64,000 nt of DNA from Pectobacterium sp. A5351. Its GTDB lineage: Bacteria; Pseudomonadota; Gammaproteobacteria; Enterobacterales; Enterobacteriaceae. This document shows, piece after piece, positions 32,637-41,236 of this stretch. Where the stretch lies: positions 1-64,000 of the forward strand of contig NZ_CP116477.1 of assembly GCF_028335745.1 (NCBI RefSeq), in the 5' to 3' direction. The notes under the pieces are model-generated. The model was not told the DNA's origin. It did no database searches and worked only from the letters and a program-made list of their open reading frames with translations. The translations under genes and the position numbers were made by a program. Every line of letters begins with the position of its first letter. The first letter of the stretch is position 1.

Positions 32637-32656
32637 ATATAACCTTAAGGCTATAT
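32637..32656 (-). promoter_or_regulatory. Palindromic operator of the toxin-antitoxin operon
   Basis: ATATAACCTTAAGGCTATAT is an imperfect 20-bp palindrome centred on CCTTAAGG. It lies just upstream of the toxin start, where autoregulating antitoxins bind. The role is inferred from position. Confidence 0.65.
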
Positions 32657-32806
32657 TAGCAAGCGTTCCTCGTTAGCAATAGTGGGTATATGACTAAGTG
32701 AGCTATCCCTAGCTTGGACGAAAAATATTATCTGGTGGACGGCATGGACAACGATGATTTTAAGCTAACGTTGTATTTTACAACGCAATAGTATTATGGG
32801 TCTTTT

Positions 32807-32862
32807 CAAGGTGGCAAGGTGGCAAGGTGGCAAGGTGGCAAGGTGGCAAGGTGGCAAGGTGG
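32807..32862 (+). repeat. Octanucleotide tandem repeat, seven copies
   Basis: The unit CAAGGTGG is repeated seven times without error and followed by a degenerate eighth copy, CAGGAGGG, which supplies the ribosome-binding site of the acetyltransferase. A possible promoter (TTGTAT at 32771, TATTAT at 32792, 15-base spacer) would start transcription just before the repeats. Slippage could therefore change the length of the leader. Confidence 0.9.
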
Positions 32863-32878
32863 CAGGAGGGCTGTAGGA

Positions 32879-33376
32879 ATGGCGACTTTTGCAGTACGTC
32901 GTATAAACAATAGCGATCTAGACGAGTTCAGGCGAGTAAGGCTCGAAGCACTTAAGCTTCATCCAGAAGCATTCGGTGCGTCTTTTGAAGAGGAAAGCCA
33001 GAAGCCAGAAACGTTCTTTGCTGAACGCCTCCGTCTAAACTTAGTTTTTGGAGGATATGACCTTCAAAATAGGCTGCAGGGTATCGTGGGTGTAAGTGGT
33101 AACACTGCGCTAAAACTGTGTCATGTGGCAATGATTTGGGGAATGTATGTCCGAGCTGAAATGAGAGGAACTGGCCTGTCTCGATCGCTTTTGGAAGCGG
33201 CATTACAGGCATCTCGCAATGCGAAAACAGTGAAACTTTCAGTCGCTGCAACAAACAAATCGGCACAAGCCCTTTATTGTTCTTTTGGATTTAGAGAGTG
33301 GGCAATAGATACCGCTGCACTATACATTGATGGTGAATATCATGACGAAATCTTGATGAGGCTTGATATTAATTAG
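32879..33376 (+). CDS. GNAT-family N-acetyltransferase
   Basis: The 165-residue protein has an acetyl-CoA-binding motif A, MYVRAEMRGTGLSRSLLEAA (near residues 87-106), and a C-terminal ALYCSFGFREW motif, as in many GNAT enzymes. The acceptor is unknown. The ATG at 32879 is chosen for its AGGAGG site 8 bases upstream; the frame stays open through the tandem repeats to a GTG at 32819, giving a less likely longer form rich in Trp, Gly, Lys and Arg. Confidence 0.85.
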   Translation: MATFAVRRINNSDLDEFRRVRLEALKLHPEAFGASFEEESQKPETFFAERLRLNLVFGGYDLQNRLQGIVGVSGNTALKLCHVAMIWGMYVRAEMRGTGLSRSLLEAALQASRNAKTVKLSVAATNKSAQALYCSFGFREWAIDTAALYIDGEYHDEILMRLDIN

Positions 33377-33512
33377 ATAAGTCGTAATCCCAGACTTTTT
33401 TGTACTGGCTACTACGTACTTGCTAAAACACTCGCGGAGACACTTCGTGCTGCGCCACCGAATGGCCTACGGGATCGTCTCAAAGTGAATTTGGCATTAT
33501 TATCCCATAAAA

Positions 33513-33548
33513 AAACGGACTTTCCTCTTTGGTGAGGAAAGTCCGTTT
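33513..33548 (-). terminator. Intrinsic terminator of the first DUF1471 gene
   Basis: A perfect 15-bp stem (33513-33527 with 33534-33548) has a 6-base loop. Read on the minus strand it is followed by a run of T residues. It lies 28 bases after the stop of the small DUF1471 gene and is A-rich on the other side, so it could act in both directions. Confidence 0.88.
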
Positions 33549-33575
33549 AATTTTTTGATTGTTTATCGGCAGCCA

Positions 33576-33833
33576 TTATTTGTAGATAACGGCGACGCCG
33601 CGCAGTTGATTATCACCTGTTGCAGACGTGATAGTGAAGGCGCTGGCACCGGCTTTTTCTGCTTTCTGAGCCAACTGTGCTTGCAGTGAATCCAGGCTAC
33701 GAGCAGTAGCGCTAACGACCCCCACTTTTTCCAGACCTTGTGCCTGTTGTGAGGAAACCTGCTCGGCAGCGAAAGCACCGAAAGACAGAGTAGAAAGTAC
33801 GACAGCAGCGGCGAAGAATTTTACGTTTTTCAT
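33576..33833 (-). CDS. Small periplasmic DUF1471 (YhcN/BhsA-like) protein
   Basis: An 85-residue secreted protein with a signal peptide ending near AFAAEQ (residue about 23) and one DUF1471 domain (KVGVVSATARSLDSLQAQLA, then GVAVIYK). Family members such as YhcN, BhsA and McbA are induced by stress or affect biofilm in E. coli. A paralogue with the same length and terminator style lies on the other side of the ssu operon. Confidence 0.88.
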   Translation of the reverse strand: MKNVKFFAAAVVLSTLSFGAFAAEQVSSQQAQGLEKVGVVSATARSLDSLQAQLAQKAEKAGASAFTITSATGDNQLRGVAVIYK

Positions 33834-34005
33834 GTGATGTATCCTGTTCAATGTTGTTTGGAGTGAAAGGTCATTTCCTTTCGATGAAGAGGATATTACG
33901 CCGATGCTGTGAGAAGGAAAAACGGAGTGTTTTGAGAAAGTATGTCAATATTACTGATGTTTATTTTGGCGATAAGATACCCAGTCCCGATCGCCAAAAC
34001 AAAGG

Positions 34006-34806
34006 TTATATTGCCGCCTGATGAGGTAAAGGAGGCGCGGTGGGTACCAGTACGCGCTCCAGCACGCGGGCTTCCAGTTCCGCCAGCTTTGCCGAGCCGC
34101 GACGTCGTGGTCGGGGCAAATCGACCGTGATGTCCAGCCCTACGCGGCCTTCTTCAATCAGAATAACCCGGTCGGCCAGCGCAATGGCTTCGGACACATC
34201 GTGCGTCACCAGTAGCACGGTGAACCCATGTTGGAGCCACAGATTTTCGATCAGGCTTTGCATCTCGATGCGGGTTAAGGCATCCAGCGCCCCCAACGGT
34301 TCATCCAGCAGCAGTAAACGTGGGTGATGAATGAGAGCACGCGCCAGCGCGACGCGCTGTTTCTGACCGCCGGACAGCGCCGCCGGCCAGTCGTTAGCGC
34401 GATCCGCCAGCCCGACGGAGGCCAAAGCCTCCTGTGCTTTTTCACGCCAGTTGCCGCGCAGTCCCAGCCCGACATTATCGATCACCTTTTTCCACGGCAG
34501 CAGTCGCGCTTCCTGAAACATTAGCCGCGTGTCGTCTTTCGCGCTGCTGAGCGGCGCGGTGCCCGTCAGCAGTTCACCGCTGCTGGCCGCTTCCAACCCA
34601 GCGAGCAGACGTAGCAGGGTGCTTTTACCGCAGCCGCTGCGGCCGACGATGGCAACAAACTGCCCGGACGGAATGCGCAACTGCACCTCATTCAGTACGG
34701 TGCGTTGGCCGTAGTGCTTGGTGATGGCATCCAGCGCCAGCGGTGTCCCCTTGGTGAGCGGTGACGGTGAATGATCGTGCGTTGTGGAATCGGTAAAAGC
34801 GGTCAT
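34006..34806 (-). CDS. ssuB: Aliphatic sulfonate ABC transporter ATPase SsuB
   Basis: The 266-residue ATPase has Walker [10 protein letters not shown], signature LSGGQKQR and Walker [13 protein letters not shown]. It energises alkanesulfonate import with SsuA and SsuC. The ATG at 34806 overlaps the ssuC stop by four bases; the frame is open much further upstream but only inside ssuC. It is the last gene of ssuADCB. Confidence 0.93.
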   Translation of the reverse strand: MTAFTDSTTHDHSPSPLTKGTPLALDAITKHYGQRTVLNEVQLRIPSGQFVAIVGRSGCGKSTLLRLLAGLEAASSGELLTGTAPLSSAKDDTRLMFQEARLLPWKKVIDNVGLGLRGNWREKAQEALASVGLADRANDWPAALSGGQKQRVALARALIHHPRLLLLDEPLGALDALTRIEMQSLIENLWLQHGFTVLLVTHDVSEAIALADRVILIEEGRVGLDITVDLPRPRRRGSAKLAELEARVLERVLVPTAPPLPHQAAI

Positions 34807-35597
34807 GATGCGTCCCCCGATGAGGTTTGATAAGCCGGATTCCAGCGTAGCCAAACGCGTTCCAGCCCCTGTGCGCTGATATCGGCCAGCTTGCCAAGCA
34901 GGGCGTAAAGGATAATGGCGACCACCACGACGTCCGTTTGCAGAAACTCGCGAGCATTCATGGCGAGATAGCCGATGCCAGAGTTGGCAGAAATGGTTTC
35001 CGCGACGATCAGCGTCAGCCACATAAAGCCTAACGCAAAGCGGATACCCACCATGATGGACGGCAGCGCGCCGGGCAGCACGACCTGAGAGAACAGGCTA
35101 ATACCGGAAAGGCCATAACTGCGCGCCATTTCCAGCAGGCCGCGATCGATGTTTTTAATGCCGTGATAGGTGTTGAGATAAACCGGGAACAGCGTACCCA
35201 GCGCGACCAGAAAAATTTTGGCCGCCTCATCAATGCCAAACCACAGAATCACCAGCGGAATCAGTGCCAGATGCGGAACGTTGCGGATCATCTGCACTGA
35301 GCTGTCCAGCAGCCGCTCACCCCAGCGCGACAGCCCGGTGATAAAACCGAGCACCAATCCGATACTGCCGCCGATAGCAAACCCGATCAGGGCGCGCCAG
35401 CCGCTAATCGCCAGGTGCTGCCACAGCTCGCCGCTGGAGATGAGCGACCAACCTGCGGTAATCACCGAACTGGGGGCCGGCAGAATCCGGTTGGATAACC
35501 AACCGAACTCGACGGATACCTGCCACGCGACCAGCAGTGTCACAGGGAGCAGGAAAGGTGCAAACCGCTGTGCCAGTGAAGAGAGCGTTCTTGCCAT
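34803..35597 (-). CDS. ssuC: Aliphatic sulfonate ABC transporter permease SsuC
   Basis: This 264-residue inner-membrane permease has about six helices and the cytoplasmic loop [20 protein letters not shown] typical of the SsuC/TauC group. It overlaps ssuB by four bases and follows ssuD closely. Confidence 0.93.
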   Translation of the reverse strand: MARTLSSLAQRFAPFLLPVTLLVAWQVSVEFGWLSNRILPAPSSVITAGWSLISSGELWQHLAISGWRALIGFAIGGSIGLVLGFITGLSRWGERLLDSSVQMIRNVPHLALIPLVILWFGIDEAAKIFLVALGTLFPVYLNTYHGIKNIDRGLLEMARSYGLSGISLFSQVVLPGALPSIMVGIRFALGFMWLTLIVAETISANSGIGYLAMNAREFLQTDVVVVAIILYALLGKLADISAQGLERVWLRWNPAYQTSSGDAS

Positions 35598-35608
35598 GAT
35601 CGGTTCCC

Positions 35609-36751
35609 TCAGCTCTGTGAGACTTTGCGCGGTACATAGCGATTTGCCACCACTTCTCCCGCGTTGCTCACCGCATGCAGCGGCGTGGGCTGCTGAGCCA
35701 GATCGAGGTGTGGGAACAGTAGTTCACCCACGCGATACGCCTCTTCCAGATGCGGGTAGCCGGACAGGATAAAGGTGTCAATCCCGAGGTCGGCGTATTC
35801 CTGAATACGCTCGGCCACCGTTGGGCCATCGCCAACCAGCGCTGTGCCTGCGCCGCCGCGTACCAGACCAATGCCTGCCCATAGATTGGGGCTGATCTCC
35901 AGCTTGTCCTTTTTGCCGCCGTGCAGGGCGGCCATGCGCTGCTGACCGACGGAGTCGAAACGCGCCAGCGCTGCCTGCGCATCGGCGATGGTTTTTTCAT
36001 CCAGATGAGAGATCAGCCGATCGGCAGCCTGCCAGGCTTCCTCGGTGGTTTCCCGCACGATAACGTGCAGGCGAATACCGAAGCGAACCTCACGCCCCTG
36101 TGCCGCCGCTTTGGCGCGGACTTCTGCCAGCTTTTCTTTAACCTGCTCAGGTGGCTCACCCCACGTCAGGTAGAGATCGACCTGCTCTGCCGCCAGATTC
36201 TGCGCAGCCTCGGAAGATCCGCCAAAGTAGAGCGGCGGGCGCGGCTGCTGCACGGGCGGATAAAGCAGTTTGGCGTCTTTGACCTGAATATGTTTGCCTG
36301 CGAAATCGACGGTTTCGCCTTCCAGCAGCCTGCGCCAGATATGGGTGAATTCCGCCGAAGCTTCGTAGCGTTCTTCATGACTGAGGAACAGCCCTTCGGC
36401 GGCCAATTCTTCCGGGTCACCGCCGGTCACCAGATTGAACAGAGCTCGACCGTTGGACAGCCTGTCCAGCGTCGCGGCCTGGCGTGCGGCGATGGTGGGG
36501 GAAATCACGCCGGGGCGCAGGGCAACGAGAAATTTTAGCCGCTGTGTCACCGGAATGAGCGATGCCGCAACCAGCCAGGAATCTTCGCAGGAGCGGCCCG
36601 TCGGCAGCAGCACACCGCCAAACCCTTGCCGCTCGGCGGCTTGCGCCACCTGTTGCAGATAGCCGTAGTCAACATGACGTGCACCCTCGGTGCTACCAAG
36701 ATAGCGACCGTCTCCGTGGGTGGGCAGAAACCAGAATACGTTAAGACTCAT
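35609..36751 (-). CDS. ssuD: FMNH2-dependent alkanesulfonate monooxygenase SsuD
   Basis: SsuD releases sulfite from C2 and longer alkanesulfonates using reduced flavin and oxygen. The 380-residue length and the N-terminus [19 protein letters not shown] match E. coli SsuD (381 aa), as do [10 protein letters not shown] and [15 protein letters not shown]. It needs a flavin reductase, normally SsuE; no ssuE gene is found in this operon. Confidence 0.95.
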   Translation of the reverse strand: MSLNVFWFLPTHGDGRYLGSTEGARHVDYGYLQQVAQAAERQGFGGVLLPTGRSCEDSWLVAASLIPVTQRLKFLVALRPGVISPTIAARQAATLDRLSNGRALFNLVTGGDPEELAAEGLFLSHEERYEASAEFTHIWRRLLEGETVDFAGKHIQVKDAKLLYPPVQQPRPPLYFGGSSEAAQNLAAEQVDLYLTWGEPPEQVKEKLAEVRAKAAAQGREVRFGIRLHVIVRETTEEAWQAADRLISHLDEKTIADAQAALARFDSVGQQRMAALHGGKKDKLEISPNLWAGIGLVRGGAGTALVGDGPTVAERIQEYADLGIDTFILSGYPHLEEAYRVGELLFPHLDLAQQPTPLHAVSNAGEVVANRYVPRKVSQS

Positions 36752-36810
36752 GGTGTGAACTCCTTAAACAGTCTTGTTTGAGGTAAACAAAAGGGGGGGC
36801 GATAGGCGGA

Positions 36811-37833
36811 TTAGTTCGCCTTGGGACGCCAGACGCGCTCTGCGATATTGACCTTCACCGGTATCAGACGGTTTTCATAGAACAGGTCGGCGGTGGATTG
36901 CTGTGCCTTGATCGTGGCGGCATCCAGCGGTTTGATAGTGGTGGGGGGGCGATGATCGAGCGCAGTTTCAATCACTTTTTCCGGTAGCCCTACCGCGTTT
37001 GCCAACAGCGTGACGCTTTGCGCTCGCTCGCTGATGGTTAACGCATCAGCCTTGGTCAGTACGTCCAGTACCTGACGAATAAAGGAGCCGTGTGCTTCGG
37101 TGTAAGGGCGGGAAGCGAGGTAGAAAGAACCGGTTTTCTCCAGCCCGCTACTGTCAACCAGTACACGGACGCCACCTTCCAGTAGCGCGGCGGAATAGTA
37201 GGGATCCCAGATTGCCCAGGCATCGACATTACCTTGCTGGAACGCCGCGCGGGCGTCAGCGGGAGTCAGGTAGGTCGGTTTGATATCGGTGAATTTCAGC
37301 CCTTCGCGTTGCAGCGCCCGTAGCAGTGTGTTGTGCGCGCTGGAGCCTTTCTGGAAGGCGACTTTGCGGCCTTTTAAATCGGCGACGGTTTTCACCGGGC
37401 TGTCTTCACGCACCAGAATCACTTCGGCTTCGGGTTTAGGCGGTTCTACGCCGACATACAGTAGGTCAGCGCCAGCGGCCTGCGCAAAAATCGGCGGGAT
37501 ATCACCAGTCCCGCCCAGATCGATGCTGCCAACATTGAGTGCTTCCAGCATCTGCGGGCCAGCAGGGAATTCAATCCAACTGATTTTGGTGTCAGGGAAC
37601 TGTTTTTCCAGCAGTTGGTGTGATTTCGCCAGAACCTGACTAACCGAGCCTTTCTGATAGCCGACGCGTAACTGCGTCGGCACGCTGTCTTGCGCATGAG
37701 CGGTGGACATAAGCAGTACGGCACCCGCGGCCAGAAGAGCAGGGATCTGGCGCAGCCGCTTTGTCACGTTGTTCCATAGCCGTGCTCGTACTCCACGTCC
37801 TTCCGTGGCCGATTGTTTCATTATCAATGGCAT
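36811..37833 (-). CDS. ssuA: Aliphatic sulfonate-binding protein SsuA
   Basis: This is the periplasmic binding protein, about 340 residues. An unusually long N-terminal stretch precedes a signal peptide with core LLAAGAVLLMSTAHA, and the mature protein starts near QDSVPTQLRVGYQKGSVSQV. ATG at 37833 follows AGGGAG; an ATG four codons on is the alternative. It is the first gene of ssuADCB, and ssuE, first in the E. coli operon, is missing upstream. Confidence 0.92.
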   Translation of the reverse strand: MPLIMKQSATEGRGVRARLWNNVTKRLRQIPALLAAGAVLLMSTAHAQDSVPTQLRVGYQKGSVSQVLAKSHQLLEKQFPDTKISWIEFPAGPQMLEALNVGSIDLGGTGDIPPIFAQAAGADLLYVGVEPPKPEAEVILVREDSPVKTVADLKGRKVAFQKGSSAHNTLLRALQREGLKFTDIKPTYLTPADARAAFQQGNVDAWAIWDPYYSAALLEGGVRVLVDSSGLEKTGSFYLASRPYTEAHGSFIRQVLDVLTKADALTISERAQSVTLLANAVGLPEKVIETALDHRPPTTIKPLDAATIKAQQSTADLFYENRLIPVKVNIAERVWRPKAN

Positions 37834-38146
37834 GCGTATGCTTTCTCCCTTATAACGAAAAATTAAAATACAGCGAGGAAATACAACATCAGGTGATAAA
37901 CATAACAGGGGGGGAGCGGGCTTTTTAAATCTCAATTTGTCGTTTTTATAGCCAAAAGTAGAAAATGTCTGAAATCAGGGCACTTAGCGTGATAAGCGCT
38001 GCAATAGTGGGTTTTATCCGTTTTTCACGTCTGATGTTCGCCATAAAAAAACCGGCTTGCCCTGATGAGGAGGCAAGCCGGAAAGAGGGTAATACGTGAT
38101 GCTTACAGGATGGCTAACTGGGATAAAAACTCGGGGTAAACAACGA
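37834..38146 (-). promoter_or_regulatory. Region between ssuA and the second DUF1471 gene
   Basis: About 310 bases without a gene. The ssuA half (37834-38040) is AT-rich and should hold the ssu promoter; I could not mark a CysB or Cbl site with confidence. The rest holds the terminator of the DUF1471 gene. Confidence 0.5.
38052..38081 (-). terminator. Intrinsic terminator of the second DUF1471 gene
   Basis: A 10-bp stem, CCGGCTTGCC with GGCAAGCCGG, has a 10-base loop. On the minus strand it is followed by six T residues. It lies 66 bases after the gene. Confidence 0.85.
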
Positions 38147-38404
38147 TTAGTTGAAGATTACCGCAGAGCCACGCAGCTGATCGTTACCGGTCGCAGACGT
38201 GATGGTATAAGCTTTAGCGCCTGCTTTTTCTGCTTTCGCGGCGAGCTGAGCCTGTAGTGAGCTGAGGTCTTGAGCGGTAGCGGTAACGACGCCTGCTTTT
38301 TCCAGGTTCTGAGCCTGTGAAGGAGACACATATTCAGCAGCAGAAGCACCGAAAGTCATGGTAGCGAGAACAACAGCAGCGGCGATGGTTTTTACGTTTT
38401 TCAT
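38147..38404 (-). CDS. Small periplasmic DUF1471 (YhcN/BhsA-like) protein
   Basis: This 85-residue protein has a signal peptide ending near GASAAEY and a single DUF1471 domain (KAGVVTATAQDLSSLQAQLA, then GSAVIFN). It is paralogous to the gene at 33576-33833, with the same length and similar pattern. It stands alone with its own terminator. Confidence 0.88.
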   Translation of the reverse strand: MKNVKTIAAAVVLATMTFGASAAEYVSPSQAQNLEKAGVVTATAQDLSSLQAQLAAKAEKAGAKAYTITSATGNDQLRGSAVIFN

Positions 38405-38639
38405 GATGTCTTATCCTTTTCTGTTTGATAGGTGAAAGGGGGCTGCCCTTTCGATAGGAAGAATGTTACGCCGATGCTAATGAATTAAAAAACGGATGTT
38501 ATTGAGATAGTCTTTCTATTTTTTTGAATGATAATAATGATTGTTTTTTTGTTTTTTTAAATATAAAACAACATGTTATACATAAAATTGAAATTTATTT
38601 ACAAAACACTGAATGATATTTAATAATCGGGGTGATGAC

Positions 38640-39920
38640 TTGTCTGTTGAAGTTAAACTAACTTTTAATGCTGCTGGTCATCAACTTACCAACATTAATT
38701 GCTGGTCATGTGATGGAAAGTGGCTGATTTATGACGTCAGACCTTATGGATCTTCATTCACAGGGCTGACCATTGAGCGAATACACCTGAAAAGTCTGAA
38801 GACCGAGGTGATTTACCGGGCGACGGCGGGGGCGCATGTGGGCGTGGTGACCTGTAGTCCGCAGGAACCGCTGCGCTATGTTTTCATCCACGGACCGGAA
38901 AACCCGGATAGCGAGTGGCGGTATGATTTTCACCATCGTCGTGGAACGATAGTGGCGGATTGCCAGCGCGATGAGGCTATCACGCTCGATGCCTTCTCTA
39001 TTACGCCGCCTTATCAGGCTGGCGCGCTGCGTGGCGGTACGCATGTCCACGTCTTCAGTCCGGATGCCAGCCGCCTGAGCTTTACCTATAACGACCATGT
39101 GCTGCATGAGTGCGATCCGACATTGAACTTGCGCAATGTGGGCGTGGCGGTGCCGTTACAGGCCGTCGCCGTTGAGAAATGCCATCCGCGTGAATATGAC
39201 GGTAGCCACTATTGTGTGCTGGTCAGCAGAACGACGCCGCAGCCTCAGCCCGGCAGCGATGAAATCAACCGTGCCTATGAAGAAGGCTGGGTAGGAACGG
39301 CCGGCTATATCCAGCAGGACGGTGCGCGGCAGCGCTGGGCGTTGGCGTTTATCGGCGATACGCGTGCGGTGGATGGGACGACGGTTCCAGAGATCTTTAT
39401 CGTTGATTTGCCGGACGCGCTGGAAGATTACGCCAAAGAAGGGGAGGTGCCACTGGCAGGGACGGCAACGTCAATGCCCGCGCCGCCAGCGGGCGTGCAG
39501 CAGCGGCGTTTAACCTTTACGCACTCGCGGCGTTATCCTGGGCTGGTAAATCAGCCGCGCCACTGGCTGCGAACCTCGCCCGACGGCAGTGAGATTGCTT
39601 TCCTGATGCGCGATGACGCGGGTGTGGTGCAGCTGTGGACGCTTTCCCCGAATGGCGGTGAGCCAAGGCAGGTCACGCGTACGGAACACGGCGTACAGTC
39701 TGCCTTTAACTGGCACCCGAGCGGACGTTCTCTGGCGTTTGTGTGTGACAACAGCATCATGCTGTGTGATGCGCAAAGCGGTGAACTCGTTCGACTGACG
39801 ACACGAACGGACAGCCCACCCAGTGGGGATGCCGTGGTTTTTTCACCTGACGGGAAACACATTGCGTATATGCGGGAGATTGACGGCTTTAATCAGCTTT
39901 TTGTGGTGACCACAGCGTAA
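38640..39920 (+). CDS. yidR: DUF3748 protein YidR
   Basis: The 426-residue product matches remembered E. coli YidR, a protein of unknown function with TolB-like beta-propeller repeats. Shared stretches include FIHGPENPDSEWRYDFHHRR, GTHVHVFSPDASRLSFTYND and EINRAYEEGWVG. The TTG at 38640 is chosen over an ATG nine codons upstream because GGGGTGATGAC lies before it and SVEVKLTFNAAGHQLTN lines up with the E. coli start. It lies next to yidQ and ibpAB, as in E. coli. Confidence 0.88.
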   Translation: MSVEVKLTFNAAGHQLTNINCWSCDGKWLIYDVRPYGSSFTGLTIERIHLKSLKTEVIYRATAGAHVGVVTCSPQEPLRYVFIHGPENPDSEWRYDFHHRRGTIVADCQRDEAITLDAFSITPPYQAGALRGGTHVHVFSPDASRLSFTYNDHVLHECDPTLNLRNVGVAVPLQAVAVEKCHPREYDGSHYCVLVSRTTPQPQPGSDEINRAYEEGWVGTAGYIQQDGARQRWALAFIGDTRAVDGTTVPEIFIVDLPDALEDYAKEGEVPLAGTATSMPAPPAGVQQRRLTFTHSRRYPGLVNQPRHWLRTSPDGSEIAFLMRDDAGVVQLWTLSPNGGEPRQVTRTEHGVQSAFNWHPSGRSLAFVCDNSIMLCDAQSGELVRLTTRTDSPPSGDAVVFSPDGKHIAYMREIDGFNQLFVVTTA

Positions 39921-39956
39921 CGGGTACACGCGAGTTCATGGCGAGCACGGCTGTTA

Positions 39957-40400
39957 TCAAAGCTGATCATGCGGCGCGTTGTTGTGAGACATGGTGGTGT
40001 TATTAGGCATGCTGTTGTTATGGGACATCGTGTTGCTATGGGACACCGTGTTGCTATGAGGCATCGTGGCAAGCTGTGAACTGGCGGTTTGGTTTTGCTC
40101 TTCGCTGTGTAAAATGCGTTCGCGTGTTGACAGCGTGTTCTTGTCGCTGCCCGCACGGTAGTAGTCGTAGGGCAGCAGCAGCGTGTCGGCAACCGCCGAA
40201 AACGGCAGGTCAATCGCCACCAGCGGCATCATGGCCCAACTGGTGTCGTCGTCACGCAGCATATCCACACTGGCGCGCGTACCGGAATAGTAGCCCTGAT
40301 CGTTTCCAGTGTGCGTCATCACGCTGGAGCAGCCGCTGGTCGCCACCGCGCCGCTACCGGTAATGATGAAAGAGAACAATGCGCTTTTCAGTAAGGTCAT
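39957..40400 (-). CDS. yidQ: YceK/YidQ-family lipoprotein YidQ with extended repetitive tail
   Basis: The N-terminal 100 residues match remembered E. coli YidQ: a lipoprotein signal with Cys24 (TSGC), CSSVMTHTGN, SGTRASVDML and AVADTLLLPYDYYR. The C-terminal 35 or so residues are a repetitive His/Asn/Ser/Met-rich tail (HSNTMSHNNSMPNNTTMSHN) that the 110-residue E. coli protein lacks. The tail is encoded by imperfect repeats and might bind metal or simply vary in length. The gene converges with yidR. Confidence 0.85.
   Translation of the reverse strand: MTLLKSALFSFIITGSGAVATSGCSSVMTHTGNDQGYYSGTRASVDMLRDDDTSWAMMPLVAIDLPFSAVADTLLLPYDYYRAGSDKNTLSTRERILHSEEQNQTASSQLATMPHSNTVSHSNTMSHNNSMPNNTTMSHNNAPHDQL
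40005..40070 (-). repeat. Imperfect repeats encoding the YidQ tail
   Basis: Three to four imperfect copies of a unit near 21 bases, such as GTTGCTATGGGACACCGT, lie in the 3' part of yidQ. They encode units like HSNTVS and HSNTMS. The number of copies probably differs between strains. Confidence 0.65.
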
Positions 40401-40526
40401 ATTACCTGTCCATTAATAACCTGCTGCCAGAGCGGGTTCCAGAGCCTGCTTATCTTGAGTGTATGTGATAACGCCCGCAGTGCGAGTGAATATTGCATGA
40501 AACGTAGCGATTTTTCCTTTTTGCCT

Positions 40527-40552
40527 CTTGAAAGTCTGAGGGGGGTCACCAT
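40527..40552 (+). promoter_or_regulatory. Sigma-32 heat-shock promoter of ibpAB
   Basis: CTTGAAA (40527-40533) and CACCAT (40547-40552) with a 13-base spacer fit the sigma-32 consensus (CTTGAAA, 11-16 bases, CCCCAT). It is upstream of ibpA, a known sigma-32 regulon gene in E. coli. Confidence 0.85.
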
Positions 40553-40559
40553 ATTGATA

Positions 40560-40666
40560 ATAAGCCGGAAGAAAACGATACGCCGTCAGGGTATCTGTTC
40601 CGGCTGTGAGCCTGTCCTTAGGGAAGGTAACAATAACTCCTCGCTGCATGTTTAGGAGGCTGTTTT
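40560..40666 (+). promoter_or_regulatory. ROSE-like RNA thermometer in the ibpA leader
   Basis: The ibpA 5' leader is about 105 bases. Its last part can pair CTCCTCGCTGC (about 40637-40647) with the ribosome site TAGGAGG (about 40652-40658), which would mask initiation at low temperature. E. coli ibpA has a ROSE-type thermometer at this place. The structure here is judged by eye. Confidence 0.7.
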
Positions 40667-41080
40667 ATGCGTAACCCCGATTTTTCCCCACTGTATCGTT
40701 CCGCTATTGGTTTTGATCGCCTGTTCAACCTATTAGAAACCGGCCAGACCCAGAGTAACGGCGGCTATCCTCCCTACAACGTCGAGCTGGTTGACGAGAA
40801 CCAATACCGTATTGCGATTGCCGTAGCTGGCTTCGCCGAGCAGGAACTGGACATCACGGCGCACGACAACTTATTGATTGTAAAAGGCGCCCACGCTGGT
40901 GAGCAGGTTGCCCGCAACTACCTGTATCAAGGCATTGCCGAGCGCAACTTCGAGCGTAAATTCCAACTGGCCGAACATATTCAGGTAAAAGGCGCCAATC
41001 TGGAAAACGGGCTGCTGTACATCGATCTCGAGCGCATCGTGCCGGAAGCGATGAAGCCGCGTCGGATTGAAATCAAGTAA
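40667..41080 (+). CDS. ibpA: Small heat-shock protein IbpA
   Basis: IbpA is a holding chaperone that coats aggregated proteins. The 137-residue length equals E. coli IbpA and the N-terminus [19 protein letters not shown] is conserved. The alpha-crystallin domain contains [18 protein letters not shown] and the C-terminal IEIK-type tail replaces an IXI motif. It is followed by ibpB under the same sigma-32 promoter. Confidence 0.97.
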   Translation: MRNPDFSPLYRSAIGFDRLFNLLETGQTQSNGGYPPYNVELVDENQYRIAIAVAGFAEQELDITAHDNLLIVKGAHAGEQVARNYLYQGIAERNFERKFQLAEHIQVKGANLENGLLYIDLERIVPEAMKPRRIEIK

Positions 41081-41189
41081 ATCACTATCAAATCCATTGC
41101 GCATTGTCTGAAAGGGCAGCGCCATGAATGAATATCTCGTCTGCCGAATGGAGACGACGCCAGCCATTGAATCGCGGCTGGCATAAAGT

Positions 41190-41236
41190 ACGCCCGTATG
41201 GGCATCTTAATCTCGCTTCTTAGAAGGAGTTATATC
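41190..41236 (+). promoter_or_regulatory. Possible second RNA thermometer before ibpB
   Basis: CTTCTT (41216-41221) can pair with AGAAGGAG (41222-41229), the ibpB ribosome site, within a roughly 155-base ibpA-ibpB spacer. E. coli ibpB also has temperature-controlled translation. Folding was judged by eye only. Confidence 0.5.

Noticed and set aside
32769..32785. CGTTGTA-TTT-TACAACG inverted repeat, considered as an integron attC site
   Set aside because: It is too short, lacks the outer core sites and no integrase is nearby.
32807..32862. Octanucleotide repeats considered as a CRISPR array
   Set aside because: The unit is 8 bp, contiguous and has no spacers.
33400..33540. Plus-strand open stretch of about 40 codons (ETLRAAPPNGLRDRLKVN region) between the acetyltransferase and DUF1471 genes
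   Set aside because: It could be a gene remnant, but I recognise no family and it runs into the terminator hairpin.
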